DNA of 64,000 nucleotides from Siccirubricoccus soli. Its GTDB lineage: Bacteria; Pseudomonadota; Alphaproteobacteria; Acetobacterales; Acetobacteraceae. Every line of letters begins with the position of its first letter. The first letter of the stretch is position 1. The position numbers were made by a program, and so were the translations under genes. The stretch lies in contig NZ_JAMZIK010000028.1 in the NCBI RefSeq assembly GCF_024178315.1, forward strand, positions 1 through 64,000, given 5' to 3'. Below are positions 1-7,901 of the stretch, piece by piece. The notes under the pieces were generated by a model. The model was given only the letters and a program-made list of their open reading frames with translations. It searched no databases and was not told the DNA's origin.

Positions 1-396
1 GGGCGGTGCGGGCGCCGCCTCGGGCGGCGGCGGCAGCGCCGCCATCCGGGGCGACGGGGGCTCCGGCACCGGCGGCGGTGCGGCTTGGCTGGGCGGCGGG
101 GGCGGCGGCGCGGCCTCCGGCGGGGCGGGCGGCGCGGCGACCTCGGCGGGAGGCGGCGGGGCCTCCGGCGTCATCCCCTCCTCCGGCGCCGCCAGCGCAT
201 CCTCGGCCGCCGGCTCGAACACCATGGCAAGCGCCGCCTCCTCCGGCGCCGGGGGCAGGGTGCGGTCCAGCCAGAGCAGCAGGGCCGCCAGCGCTGCCGC
301 ATGCAGGGCGAAAGAGAGCGCCGGCGCCCAGACGGCAACGCGGCCCTGGCCGGAGGGCAGCGCCGGGCGCGAACCGGACGCCGCCAGCCCGTTCAC
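1..396 (-). CDS. TonB-family energy transducer, N-terminal part (cut by window edge)
   Basis: The reading frame starts with GTG at 396 and is still open at base 1 (132 codons). After a short cytoplasmic lead there is one hydrophobic stretch (SFALHAAALAALLLWL) typical of the TonB N-terminal anchor, then a long Pro/Ala/Glu-rich segment. TonB proteins couple the proton motive force, with ExbB/ExbD, to outer-membrane receptors; the proline-rich part spans the periplasm. The C-terminal receptor-binding domain lies outside the window, so the assignment rests on architecture only. The GTG overlaps the stop codon of the upstream efflux gene (GTGA), suggesting translational coupling. A TolA-like or other Pro-rich anchored protein is the alternative. 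Confidence 0.6.
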   Translation of the reverse strand, partial: MNGLAASGSRPALPSGQGRVAVWAPALSFALHAAALAALLLWLDRTLPPAPEEAALAMVFEPAAEDALAAPEEGMTPEAPPPPAEVAAPPAPPEAAPPPPPPSQAAPPPVPEPPSPRMAALPPPPEAAPAPP

Positions 397-1355
397 AGCA
401 CCAGCACCCCGTGATGCTTCGCCTTGCCCTCGGGCTCGACATGGATGGTGATGATCGCGCCCTCGATCTCCGATTTCAGCGCGGCCTCGACCCGGTCGCA
501 GATCTCATGCGCCGCATCCACCGTCATCCCGCCCGGCACCACCAGGTGGAACTGGATGAAGATCAGCCGGCCGGCATGCCGCGTGCGCAAATCATGCGCC
601 TCGATGGCGCCCGCCGCATGGGCGGAGACGGCGGCGCGGATGCGGCCGAGCAGCTCCGCATCCACCGCCTCGTCCATCAGCCCGCTGACGGAGTCCCGCA
701 CCAGCCGCCCGCCGGACCAGAGGATGTTCAGCGCCGTCACCGCCGCCAGCAGCGGGTCCAGCCAGAGCTGGCCGGTGAGCGCCACCCCCGCCACGCCCAG
801 CAGCACGCCGATGGAGGTGACGACATCCGCCATCAGATGCTTGCCATCCGCCAGCAGGGCGGGCGAGCGGCCCTTCCGCCCCTCCCGGAACAGCATCCTG
901 GCCCAGAGGAAATTCAGCAAGGTGGCGACGGCCGAAACGGCGAGCCCCAGCGGCGCATGCTGCGGCACCCGCGGGGCAAGGAAGACCGCCCAGGCCTCGT
1001 GCAGGATGACCAGGGCGGCGACGACGATCAGTACCCCTTCCAGCACGGCGGAAATGTATTCCGCCTTGGTGTGGCCGTAGGGGTGGTTGGCATCGGGCGG
1101 CACGGCAGCCAGCCGCACCGCCAGCAGCGCCGCCAGGGCGGCGGCGACGTTCACCACGCTCTCCAGCGCATCGGCGAAGAGCGCGACGCTGCCGGTCAGC
1201 CACCAGGCGCCGAACTTCAGCGCCAGCACGGCCAGGGCAATGCCCAGGCTGCCGATGGCAACGCGGAAAGTGCGGTTGAGGGAAGCGGCGAGCAGGGCAG
1301 CGGCTCCGGGGGCAGCGGCCTGGGGTTCATGCCTTGCGGCAGGGGGTGGGGGCAA
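393..1355 (-). CDS. Cation diffusion facilitator (CDF) metal efflux transporter
   Basis: A 320-residue inner-membrane protein of normal CDF length. CDF antiporters export divalent metals (Zn, Fe, Co, Cd, Mn) against protons. Visible signatures are FADALESVVN in TM2, HPYGHTKAEY between TM2 and TM3, and HLMADVVTS in TM5, which supply the Asp/His transport site, followed by a cytoplasmic domain containing a VDAAHEICDRVE segment. The metal cannot be told from sequence. The TTG at 1355 is the only conventional start before TM1, but it lies in the arm of a hairpin repeat, so the first ~20 Pro/Ala-rich residues are doubtful. The downstream TonB-like gene overlaps it by 4 bp. Confidence 0.9.
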   Translation of the reverse strand: MPPPPAARHEPQAAAPGAAALLAASLNRTFRVAIGSLGIALAVLALKFGAWWLTGSVALFADALESVVNVAAALAALLAVRLAAVPPDANHPYGHTKAEYISAVLEGVLIVVAALVILHEAWAVFLAPRVPQHAPLGLAVSAVATLLNFLWARMLFREGRKGRSPALLADGKHLMADVVTSIGVLLGVAGVALTGQLWLDPLLAAVTALNILWSGGRLVRDSVSGLMDEAVDAELLGRIRAAVSAHAAGAIEAHDLRTRHAGRLIFIQFHLVVPGGMTVDAAHEICDRVEAALKSEIEGAIITIHVEPEGKAKHHGVLVL

Positions 1356-1420
1356 GGGGGGCGTTGCCCCCTCGCCCCTCTCACAAGGCCGAAAGACCCT
1401 GGAAACCGTGGGTTCGGGCG
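1348..1420. repeat. Degenerate member of bipartite hairpin repeat family A
   Basis: GGGGGCAA (1348-1355) pairs with TTGCCCCC (1364-1371). It is followed by a CTCGCCCCTCTC spacer and a decayed second hairpin, ACAAGGCCGAAAGACCCTGG. Order and wording match the better preserved copies near 17130-17202 and 25744-25820. It sits between metH and the efflux gene and may end metH transcription. Confidence 0.5.
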
Positions 1421-1442
1421 GCGCCCGGCGGCGCCGCTCCCC

Positions 1443-4400
1443 TCAGACCGAGAAGTACTTGGCCTTCGGGTGGTGGAGGACGATGGCGCTGGTGGATTGC
1501 TCCGGGTGGAGCTGCCACTCGTCGCTGATGGAGACGCCGATGCGCTCGGCGCCCAGCAGCTTGAGCAGCGGCACCTGATCCTCCAGCCGCGGGCAGGCGG
1601 GGTAGCCGAAGGAGTAGCGGCCGCCGCGATAGCCCTGCTGCAGCATGCGGTCCATGTCGCGGTCATCCGCCGCGGCGAAGCCCCACTCCGCACGGATGCG
1701 CTTGTGGACATATTCCGCCATGGCTTCGGCCATCTCCACCGACAGCCCATGCAGGTAGAGATAGTCCTGGTAGCGGTTGCCCTCGAACCATTCCCGCGCC
1801 ATGTCGCTGGCCTTCTGGCCGACGGTGACGACCTGCAGCCCGATGACGTCGCGGGCGGCCGGGCCATCGCCGATATCGCGGACGAAATCGGCGATGCATT
1901 CGCCATCCTGCTTCGGCTGGCGCGGCAGGGTGAAGCGGCAGGCCTCGGTCTCGCCATCCTCCTCGAAGAGGATCAGGTCATTGCCCTGGCCGGCGCACTT
2001 CCAGTAGCCGTAGATCGCCTGGGGCCGCAGGATCTGCTGCTCCTCGGTCAGCGCCAGCATGCGCTTCAGCACCGGCCGCAGCTCCTGCTTCGCCCAGCCG
2101 AGGAAATCCTCCAGCGAGCGGCCCTGCTTCCGGAAGCCCCACTGGAATTGGTAGAGGCTGCGCTCGTTGATGAAGGGGATGATGGCCTTCGGCGCCGCCT
2201 CGATGACCCGCGCGCCCCAGAAGGGCGGCACCGGCACGGGCTCCTGCTCCGTCAGGCGGCGGCGACGGGCGGCGGCATAGCCGAGCTCGACCGGCGCGAA
2301 GCCGCGCGGATCGGCCTGGCCCAGGGTGCGGCTCTCGTTGCGGGACTTGCCCTGCCGCTTCGCCTGCACCGCCGCCAGGTAGTCGTCGAAGCCGTTGCCC
2401 GTCACCTTGTCCATCAGGTGCAGCCCGTCGAAGGCGTCCCGCGCATAGGCGACGCGGCCGCTGGCATAGGCGCGGACGCAATCATCCTCCACGTAGTTGC
2501 GCGTCAGCGCCGCGCCGCCCAGCAGCACCGGCACCTCCATGCCGATGCGGCTCATCTCCTCCAGATTCTCGCGCATCACCACGGTGGACTTCACCAGCAA
2601 CCCACTCATGCCAATCGCATGCGCCCGGTGCTCCTTCGCCGCCGCGATCATCTCGGCGACCGGCACCTTGATGCCGAGATTGACCACCTTGTAGCCATTG
2701 TTGGTCAGGATGATGTCGACCAGGTTCTTGCCGATGTCGTGCACATCGCCCTTCACCGTGGCGAGGACAATGGTGCCCTTCTCCTGCCCCTCGACCTTCT
2801 CCATGAAGGGCTCGAGATAGGCGACGGCCGCCTTCATCGTCTCGGCGGATTGCAGCACGAAGGGAAGCTGCATCTTGCCGGCGCCGAACAGCTCGCCCAC
2901 CACCTTCATCCCGTCCAGCAGGATGTCGTTGATGATGGCGAGCGGGGCGATGCCGCGGTCCAGCGCGTCCTGCAGCTCCTCGTTCAGCCCCTTGCGGTCG
3001 CCGTCCACGATGCGGTCGCGCAGCCGCTCCTCCACTGTCTCGGCCTTCTTCTTGGCCGCCGCATCGGCGGCCTTGCGGCCGGCGAAGAGCTCCAGCATCC
3101 GCTGCAGCGGGTCGTAGCCCTCCGAACGACGGTCGAAGATCAGGTCCTCGGCGACCCTCACCTCCTCCTCCGGGATCAGGTGCAGCGGCTTGATCTTCGA
3201 GACATGCACGATCGCGCCGGTCATGCCGACCTTCACGGCGTGATCCAGGAAGACGCTGTTCAGCACGTGCCGCGCCGCGGGGTTCAGGCCGAAGGAGATG
3301 TTGGAGAGGCCGAGGATGATCTGGATGTCCGGGAATTCCTCCCGGATCATCCGGATGCCTTCCAGCGTCCAGAGGCCGAGCTTCCGGTCATCCTCATTGC
3401 CGGTGGCGATGGTGAAGGTCAGCGGGTCGATCATCAGGTCGCTCTGCGGCAAGCCGTGCTTCACGCAGGCGAACTCGACCAGACGGCGGGCGATGCGGAG
3501 CTTGTCCTCCGCGGTCTTCGCCATGCCCACCTCATCGATGGTCAGCGCGATGACCGCGGCGCCGAATTTCTTCGCCAGCACCAGGCGGTCACGCGCCGCC
3601 TGCTCGCCATCCTCGAAATTGATCGAGTTGATGATGGGCTTGCCGCCATGCAGCTTGAGGGCGGCCTCGATCACGGGCGTCTCGGTGGAGTCGATCACCA
3701 GCGGCGCGTTCACGCTGCTGGTGAAGCGGCGCACCACCTCGTTCATCTCGGCCATTTCGTCGCGGCCGACGAAGGCGGTGCAGATGTCGAGGCTGTTCGA
3801 CCCCTCCCCCACCTGCTCGCGCCCCATGGCGACGCAGCCATCCCAGTCATGCGCCGCCTGCCGCTCCCGCCAGGCCTTGCTGCCATTGGCGTTGCAGCGC
3901 TCGCCGATGGAGAAGTAGGCATTCTCCTGCCGCAGCGCGACGGCACCATAAAGGGAGGCGACGGAGGGCACCCAGTAGGATTTCCGCGCCACGGGCGCCG
4001 GCCGCCAGGCATCGAATTTCCGCAGCATCGCGTCCAGCGCCGCGATATGCGGAGTGGAGGTGCCGCAGCAGCCGCCGATCAGGTTCACGCCATCCTCGCG
4101 GACGAAGCGCTCCATCCAGCTCGCCATTTCCTCCGGGCGGAGGGGGTAGTGGGTCTTGCCGTCCACCAGCTCCGGCAGGCCGGCATTGGGCTGCACGCTG
4201 ATGAAGCCCGGCCAGTTCTGGCTGAGCCAGCGCACATGCTCCGCCATCTCCTGCGGGCCAGTGGCGCAGTTGAGACCCATCAGCGGCACGTCGAGGGCAT
4301 GGGTCACGGTGGCCGCGGCTGCGATGTCGGGGCCGACCAGCAGGGTGCCGGTGGTCTCCACCGTCACCTGCACCAGGATGGGAAGCTGCTTGCCTGCCCG

Positions 4401-4937
4401 CTGCAGCGCCGCCTTGGCGGCATTCACCGCCGCCTTGATGAAGAGCGTGTCCTGATTGGTCTCGGTCAGCAGCGCATCCACGCCGCCGGCGATCAGCCCG
4501 CGGCACTGCTCCTCCAGCGCCGCCTGCAGCGTGTCGTAGTCGATATGGCCGAGGCTCGGCAGCTTGGTACCGGGTCCAATATCGCCGATCACCCAGCGGT
4601 CTCGGCCATCGCTGAAGGTCTCGGCCGCCTCGCGCGCCAACTCCGCCGCCAGCCTGTTGATCTCGAAGGCCCGCGCCTGCAGCTCGAACTCCCCGAGAGT
4701 GACCGGGGACCCACCGAAGCTGTTGGTCAGCACCATGTCGGCGCCGGCCTCGTAGTAGCCGCGATGGATCTCCCGCACGAGGTCGGGGCGGGAGAGGTTC
4801 AGCACCTCGGTGCAGTTCTCCTTGCCCCAGTAATCCTTGTCGATGTCGAGGGTCAGCGCCTGCACCCGGCTGCCCATGCCGCCATCGCAGAGCAGCACGC
4901 GGTCACGAAGCGCATCCAGCAAATGGGGACGGGGCAT
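1443..4937 (-). CDS. metH: Cobalamin-dependent methionine synthase
   Basis: A 1164-residue full-length MetH, which moves a methyl group from 5-methyltetrahydrofolate via cobalamin to homocysteine. Modules in order: homocysteine-binding barrel (about 1-310) with zinc ligands C224, C290 and C291 (the last two in GGCCGTS); pterin-binding domain beginning around FSIGERCNANG (about 343); cobalamin-binding module with DVHDIGKN, His733 being the lower cobalt ligand; C-terminal AdoMet-dependent reactivation domain (about 850-1164) ending near RAEWGF and RYSFGYPACP. Start ATG at 4937. It lies 47 bp downstream of an ArsR-methyltransferase regulator on the same strand, so it is probably transcribed with it and controlled by the dyad at 5952-5987. 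Confidence 0.98.
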   Translation of the reverse strand: MPRPHLLDALRDRVLLCDGGMGSRVQALTLDIDKDYWGKENCTEVLNLSRPDLVREIHRGYYEAGADMVLTNSFGGSPVTLGEFELQARAFEINRLAAELAREAAETFSDGRDRWVIGDIGPGTKLPSLGHIDYDTLQAALEEQCRGLIAGGVDALLTETNQDTLFIKAAVNAAKAALQRAGKQLPILVQVTVETTGTLLVGPDIAAAATVTHALDVPLMGLNCATGPQEMAEHVRWLSQNWPGFISVQPNAGLPELVDGKTHYPLRPEEMASWMERFVREDGVNLIGGCCGTSTPHIAALDAMLRKFDAWRPAPVARKSYWVPSVASLYGAVALRQENAYFSIGERCNANGSKAWRERQAAHDWDGCVAMGREQVGEGSNSLDICTAFVGRDEMAEMNEVVRRFTSSVNAPLVIDSTETPVIEAALKLHGGKPIINSINFEDGEQAARDRLVLAKKFGAAVIALTIDEVGMAKTAEDKLRIARRLVEFACVKHGLPQSDLMIDPLTFTIATGNEDDRKLGLWTLEGIRMIREEFPDIQIILGLSNISFGLNPAARHVLNSVFLDHAVKVGMTGAIVHVSKIKPLHLIPEEEVRVAEDLIFDRRSEGYDPLQRMLELFAGRKAADAAAKKKAETVEERLRDRIVDGDRKGLNEELQDALDRGIAPLAIINDILLDGMKVVGELFGAGKMQLPFVLQSAETMKAAVAYLEPFMEKVEGQEKGTIVLATVKGDVHDIGKNLVDIILTNNGYKVVNLGIKVPVAEMIAAAKEHRAHAIGMSGLLVKSTVVMRENLEEMSRIGMEVPVLLGGAALTRNYVEDDCVRAYASGRVAYARDAFDGLHLMDKVTGNGFDDYLAAVQAKRQGKSRNESRTLGQADPRGFAPVELGYAAARRRRLTEQEPVPVPPFWGARVIEAAPKAIIPFINERSLYQFQWGFRKQGRSLEDFLGWAKQELRPVLKRMLALTEEQQILRPQAIYGYWKCAGQGNDLILFEEDGETEACRFTLPRQPKQDGECIADFVRDIGDGPAARDVIGLQVVTVGQKASDMAREWFEGNRYQDYLYLHGLSVEMAEAMAEYVHKRIRAEWGFAAADDRDMDRMLQQGYRGGRYSFGYPACPRLEDQVPLLKLLGAERIGVSISDEWQLHPEQSTSAIVLHHPKAKYFSV

Positions 4938-4984
4938 CTGGCAGGGTCTTCCGGGTCAGCAGGGTGTGCGCCGCGGGCGCGGCA

Positions 4985-5944
4985 TCAAAAGGTCAGCGCA
5001 GCCGGAGCAGCGGCGACGAGTCCGGGCAGCCGCCGGGCTGGCCAGAGCCGGACGGCAAGCGGGCCCTCAAGAGTGATGGACGGGAGCGCGGCGCAGCCGG
5101 CGGCGCCGCACCAGCCGGCCAGCTCCGCATCGTCGAAGCCCGGCCAGCGATGCGCCTGGGCGGTCAGCAGCTCCGCCCGGTCATGCGCGGCGAGGTCGGT
5201 GACGATCAGCAGCCCCTCCGGCCGCAGCACGCGCGCCGCCTCGGCCAGGGCGGCGGCCGGGTCCTCGGCGTAGTGCAGCACCATCTGCAGGGCGACGACG
5301 TCGAAGCTGCCATCCGGCAGGGGCAGGCGGTACATGTCGGCCTGGCGCACGGTGCAGTGGCCGGCCAGGCCGCGCTCCGCCAGGCGGGCGCGGGCCAGGG
5401 CCAGCATGTCCCGACTGGCATCGACGCCCACCGCCTGCCGCGCCCGGTCCGCCACCAGCTCCAGCAGCCGGCCGGTGCCGGTGCCGATATCGAGGAAGCG
5501 CGGAATGGCGGGCGGCAGCAGCTTCAGGAAGGCCTGTTCGATCGCCTCGGCCGGCAGGCCGAGGGCGCGGATCTCGTCCCAATCGGCGCCGTCGCGGCGG
5601 AAGGCCTCGGAGGCGGCGCGGGCCCGCTCGGCGGCCAGCCGCACCGCGGCGCGGCGGTCCGCGGCCAGCAGCGCGTCATCCTCCGGCAGGCGGGCGAGCA
5701 GCAGCCGCACCAGCTCCGCCCCCGGGCCGGGGGGAAGCTGGAAATAGGCATTGGCCCCTTCCGGCACCCGCTCCAGCAGCCCGGCCTCCACCAGCAGCTT
5801 CAGGTGCCGGGAAAGGCGCGGCTGGGACTGGCCGAGCACGGTGCAGAGATCGGACACGCAGAAGGCCCCGCGGGCGCAGAGGGCCAGCAGGCGGAGGCGT
5901 GTGGGTTCGGCAGCGGCGCGGAGTTGCGCCAGCAATTCATCCAT
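4985..5944 (-). CDS. ArsR-type regulator fused to SAM methyltransferase-fold domain (SahR-like)
   Basis: A 319-residue protein. Residues about 1-90 are an ArsR-type winged helix (LRAAAEPTRLRLLALC, then the recognition helix QSQPRLSRHLKLL) without an obvious metal-ligand pair. Residues about 140-260 are a class I SAM-binding fold with FLDIGTGTGRLLEL (motif I) and VGVDAS. The same architecture belongs to SahR, an ArsR-family regulator of SAM-cycle genes in Proteobacteria, so the methyltransferase fold is probably the effector sensor (SAH or SAM). The position immediately before metH fits. An in-frame GTG at 5959 lies inside the operator-like dyad; ATG 5944 (MDELLAQL) is preferred. A true methyltransferase with autoregulation is the alternative. 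Confidence 0.88.
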   Translation of the reverse strand: MDELLAQLRAAAEPTRLRLLALCARGAFCVSDLCTVLGQSQPRLSRHLKLLVEAGLLERVPEGANAYFQLPPGPGAELVRLLLARLPEDDALLAADRRAAVRLAAERARAASEAFRRDGADWDEIRALGLPAEAIEQAFLKLLPPAIPRFLDIGTGTGRLLELVADRARQAVGVDASRDMLALARARLAERGLAGHCTVRQADMYRLPLPDGSFDVVALQMVLHYAEDPAAALAEAARVLRPEGLLIVTDLAAHDRAELLTAQAHRWPGFDDAELAGWCGAAGCAALPSITLEGPLAVRLWPARRLPGLVAAAPAALTF

Positions 5945-5951
5945 GGGGCTG

Positions 5952-5987
5952 CTTATCACATAAAGACATGCTTATGTCTAGGATAAG
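5952..5987. promoter_or_regulatory. Operator-like nested dyad between the SahR-like gene and its divergent neighbour
   Basis: The outer arms CTTATC (5952-5957) and GATAAG (5982-5987) are inverted repeats. Inside them AGACAT (5965-5970) and ATGTCT (5973-5978) form a second dyad with a 2-base centre, in an AT-rich island unlike the surroundings. It lies 8 bp upstream of the regulator's preferred ATG and about 30 bp before the divergent ATG at 6017. Autoregulation of the regulator-metH operon is the natural reading; no binding data exist here. Confidence 0.6.
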
Positions 5988-6016
5988 ACGCTTCCCGAAT
6001 GCGACAGGAGAGCAGG

Positions 6017-6376
6017 ATGGCCTGGGCCATGGATGCGCGGATCCCGGTGGCGCTGGTGGCCGACCCAGCAGGGCTGGGCGCGGCACTGGCGGGCGGCAAG
6101 GTGGCGCTGCTGGCCTCCGCCCCCTGCCCCGGCGATGGCGCCCTGGCGGTAGAAAGCTTCGCCCCGGAGGCCTCTCATAGCCTGGCCTGCGCCTGCTGCC
6201 AGGGGCGCTCCCCCGCCGCGGTGGCGCTGGACCGGCTGTTCCAGGCCCGGGTGCGGGGCCGGGTGGGGTGGTTCGAGCGGGTGGTGGCCTGGGTGCCGGA
6301 TGAGCCGTCCCAGGCGGCGGTGCGCGCCGCGCTGGCGCTGGATGCGCTGACGGCGGCGCGCTTCCGGGCTGGATAG
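6017..6376 (+). CDS. Small CxCC protein resembling part of a COG0523/CobW GTPase
   Basis: A 119-residue protein. C58, C60 and C61 form CACC, followed by QGRSPAAVALDRLFQARV, then WFERVVA, and ending LTAARFRAG. Order and spacing resemble the segment of COG0523 (CobW/ZNG1-like metallochaperone GTPases) that runs from the CxCC metal motif to the FDRVVIETTG strand. The N-terminus (IPVALVADPAGLGAALAGG) sits where a Walker A loop would be but has no GxxGxGKT, so nucleotide binding is unlikely. ATG 6017 is chosen because AGGAG ends 6 nt before it; an ATG at 5999 is upstream. It diverges from the metH regulator and may share its operator. The relationship is my inference; otherwise it is hypothetical. 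Confidence 0.55.
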   Translation: MAWAMDARIPVALVADPAGLGAALAGGKVALLASAPCPGDGALAVESFAPEASHSLACACCQGRSPAAVALDRLFQARVRGRVGWFERVVAWVPDEPSQAAVRAALALDALTAARFRAG

Positions 6377-6387
6377 CGCAAAGGCCC

Positions 6388-6521
6388 TGCCCCGGCCCGG
6401 GCTCGGTTCAGCCCACCAACTCACACCGGGGACCGGGGTCAGGTCCTGGTCCGGCGGGGGTCGGCGGCACCGCCGCCAACGGGCAGAGCCCCTGTCGGGG
6501 GCTGGGGGCAAAGCCCCCAGC
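6388..6521. repeat. Dispersed intergenic repeat family B, copy 1
   Basis: A GC-rich non-coding block that shares order and wording with 44637-44756: a 'CCAACTCACACCGGGG' type segment, 'ACCGGGGTC', 'CAGGTCCTGGTCC', 'GGCGG', then one or two hairpins built as GG..GGC-AGA/AAA-GCC..CC. It lies between convergent genes. Confidence 0.6.
6501..6521 (-). terminator. Hairpin after the HdeD-like gene
   Basis: GCTGGGGGC (6501-6509), loop AAA, GCCCCCAGC (6513-6521) is a perfect 9-bp stem one base past the stop codon of the minus-strand gene. There is no T-tract, so intrinsic termination is only likely. Confidence 0.6.
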
Positions 6522-6522
6522 G

Positions 6523-7077
6523 CTACGCCTTCGCGCGCAGCCGGAACGCCGCCACCAGCAGCGCCGCACCGAAGGCGATGGCATAGCCCGCCGCCCACCA
6601 GGTCAGCACCACCGCCCCCAGCAGCGGCGCCATGGCCAGAAGCACGCCCCAGATCACCGAGACCACGCCACCCGCCGCCAGCCAGCCCCGGCCGGGCCGG
6701 CGCATCCTCCAGGCGGCGGCGATCATCAACCCGCCGGTCAGCAGCGCCCAGGCCGCGGTCACCAGCACGAAGCCCAGCACCGCCCCCACCGGGAAGGCGA
6801 TCGCCAGCACGCCCATGGCGATGGTCAGCACCGCCTCGGCGATCAGCAACCCGCGCCGGCCGGTGCCGCGCGCCGCGGCCACCAGGCCCAGCACCCCGTC
6901 CACCAGCAGCCAGCCGCCGAAGAACAGCGCCAGGGACAGCAGCACCGCTCCCGGCGCCAGCAGCGCCAGGGCGCCGAAGAGGATGGCGCAGACGCCGCGC
7001 AGGGCCACCGCCCACCAGCGATGCGTCAGCGCCTCCTCCAGATGCTCGGGAACATGGGGAAAGCTCGTGGTGGACAT
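6523..7077 (-). CDS. HdeD-family (DUF308) membrane protein
   Basis: A 184-residue protein with about six hydrophobic helices arranged as repeated pairs (ALRGVCAILFGALALLAPG, LFFGGWLLVDGVLGLVAA and later LLTGGLMIAAA, GGVVSVIWGVLLAM). This is the HdeD/DUF308 pattern of Gly-rich helices with small polar linkers; E. coli HdeD is linked to acid resistance but the biochemical role is unknown. ATG 7077 is chosen over the longer upstream frame because AGGAGG precedes it at good spacing and the family begins this way (MSTTSFPHVPEHLEEAL). It is a single gene with a hairpin just after its stop. Confidence 0.88.
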   Translation of the reverse strand: MSTTSFPHVPEHLEEALTHRWWAVALRGVCAILFGALALLAPGAVLLSLALFFGGWLLVDGVLGLVAAARGTGRRGLLIAEAVLTIAMGVLAIAFPVGAVLGFVLVTAAWALLTGGLMIAAAWRMRRPGRGWLAAGGVVSVIWGVLLAMAPLLGAVVLTWWAAGYAIAFGAALLVAAFRLRAKA

Positions 7078-7214
7078 GGGACCTCCTTCGCGCTGCCCCC
7101 GGTTAACGGCGGCGAGGGGTCGGGAAGTTCCCTCGGCCCGAACCGGGATGGCGACATCCTGCCCCTGCCGCTTCCCCCGTGGCCTTGATGCAGCGCAGGG
7201 TCGCGCCGCGGTGC

Positions 7215-7754
7215 TCAGCCCGGCACCGCGACCTCCTCCTCGATCCGCAGCGCATCGTTGAAGCGGTTGAAGAAGCCGCAAAGGGTGATGCGCAGCGTCA
7301 GCTCGACGATCTGCGCCTCGGAGAAATGCACCCGCAGCCGGGCGAAGAGCGCCTCCGGGATGCGGTTGGAGCGCTCCCAGGCGGCGATGGCGTATTCCAC
7401 CACCAGCTTGTCGAGATCATCCAGCTCGGGATGGGTGGCGTAGTCCAGCAGGCGCTGGGCGCCCTCCCGGCTCACCCCCTCCACTTCCAGGAAGGGGGCG
7501 TGATGGGCGACGCAGTAATGGCAGGCATTGAGCAGGGAGACGGTGACGATCGCCAGTTCCAGATGGCGCTTGGACAAGCTCTTTGCCTCGCGCAGCTCCA
7601 TCAGCATGGGCATCAGGTGGCGCAGCGCCGCCGGCACATGGGCGATGACGGCCACCTGGTTGGCGAAGGGCCCGTATTCGCCGGCGAAGCGGCGATAGAT
7701 GGCGGCAAGATCGGGCGGCAGTTCCTCGGGCGGGATGTCGCGGACGCGGGCCAT
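7215..7754 (-). CDS. Carboxymuconolactone decarboxylase / AhpD-like protein
   Basis: A 179-residue all-helical protein of the AhpD/CMD superfamily. It has a CHYCVAHH motif (C-x2-C-x3-H), the redox-active pair found in AhpD-type alkylhydroperoxidases, preceded by the helix LELAIVTVSLLNA. Such proteins reduce peroxidase partners or act as carboxymuconolactone decarboxylases; the Cys pair favours a redox role. ATG 7754 follows a GGAGGAG ribosome site at 6-nt spacing, so the ~20 residues upstream in frame are excluded. No ahpC gene is nearby and it appears to be transcribed alone; the function in this organism is not determined. Confidence 0.85.
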   Translation of the reverse strand: MARVRDIPPEELPPDLAAIYRRFAGEYGPFANQVAVIAHVPAALRHLMPMLMELREAKSLSKRHLELAIVTVSLLNACHYCVAHHAPFLEVEGVSREGAQRLLDYATHPELDDLDKLVVEYAIAAWERSNRIPEALFARLRVHFSEAQIVELTLRITLCGFFNRFNDALRIEEEVAVPG

Positions 7755-7901
7755 GCGGACTCCTCCTCGCAATGTCCGCCCAGCCTCGCACCCGCCGCCG
7801 CAGAGCGCCATGGCGTAGCGCCGCCTGTTGCGCTGCCACGGCCTCGCCCTGGCTGCGCGTGGGACGGCAACGCTCCCCGTCTTCCAGGCGACCCTCGGCG
7901 A

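Noticed and set aside
4937-4985. SAM riboswitch before metH
   Set aside because: The gap to the regulator gene is 47 bp, too short for a SAM-I or SAM-II aptamer, and no conserved aptamer core is seen; control by the SahR-like protein is the better explanation.
6-5273. 1755-codon open frame on the plus strand across the CDF, metH and regulator genes
   Set aside because: It is antisense to three well-supported genes, is rich in His/Arg/Gln/Ala with no family pattern, and arises from lack of stop codons in GC-rich DNA.
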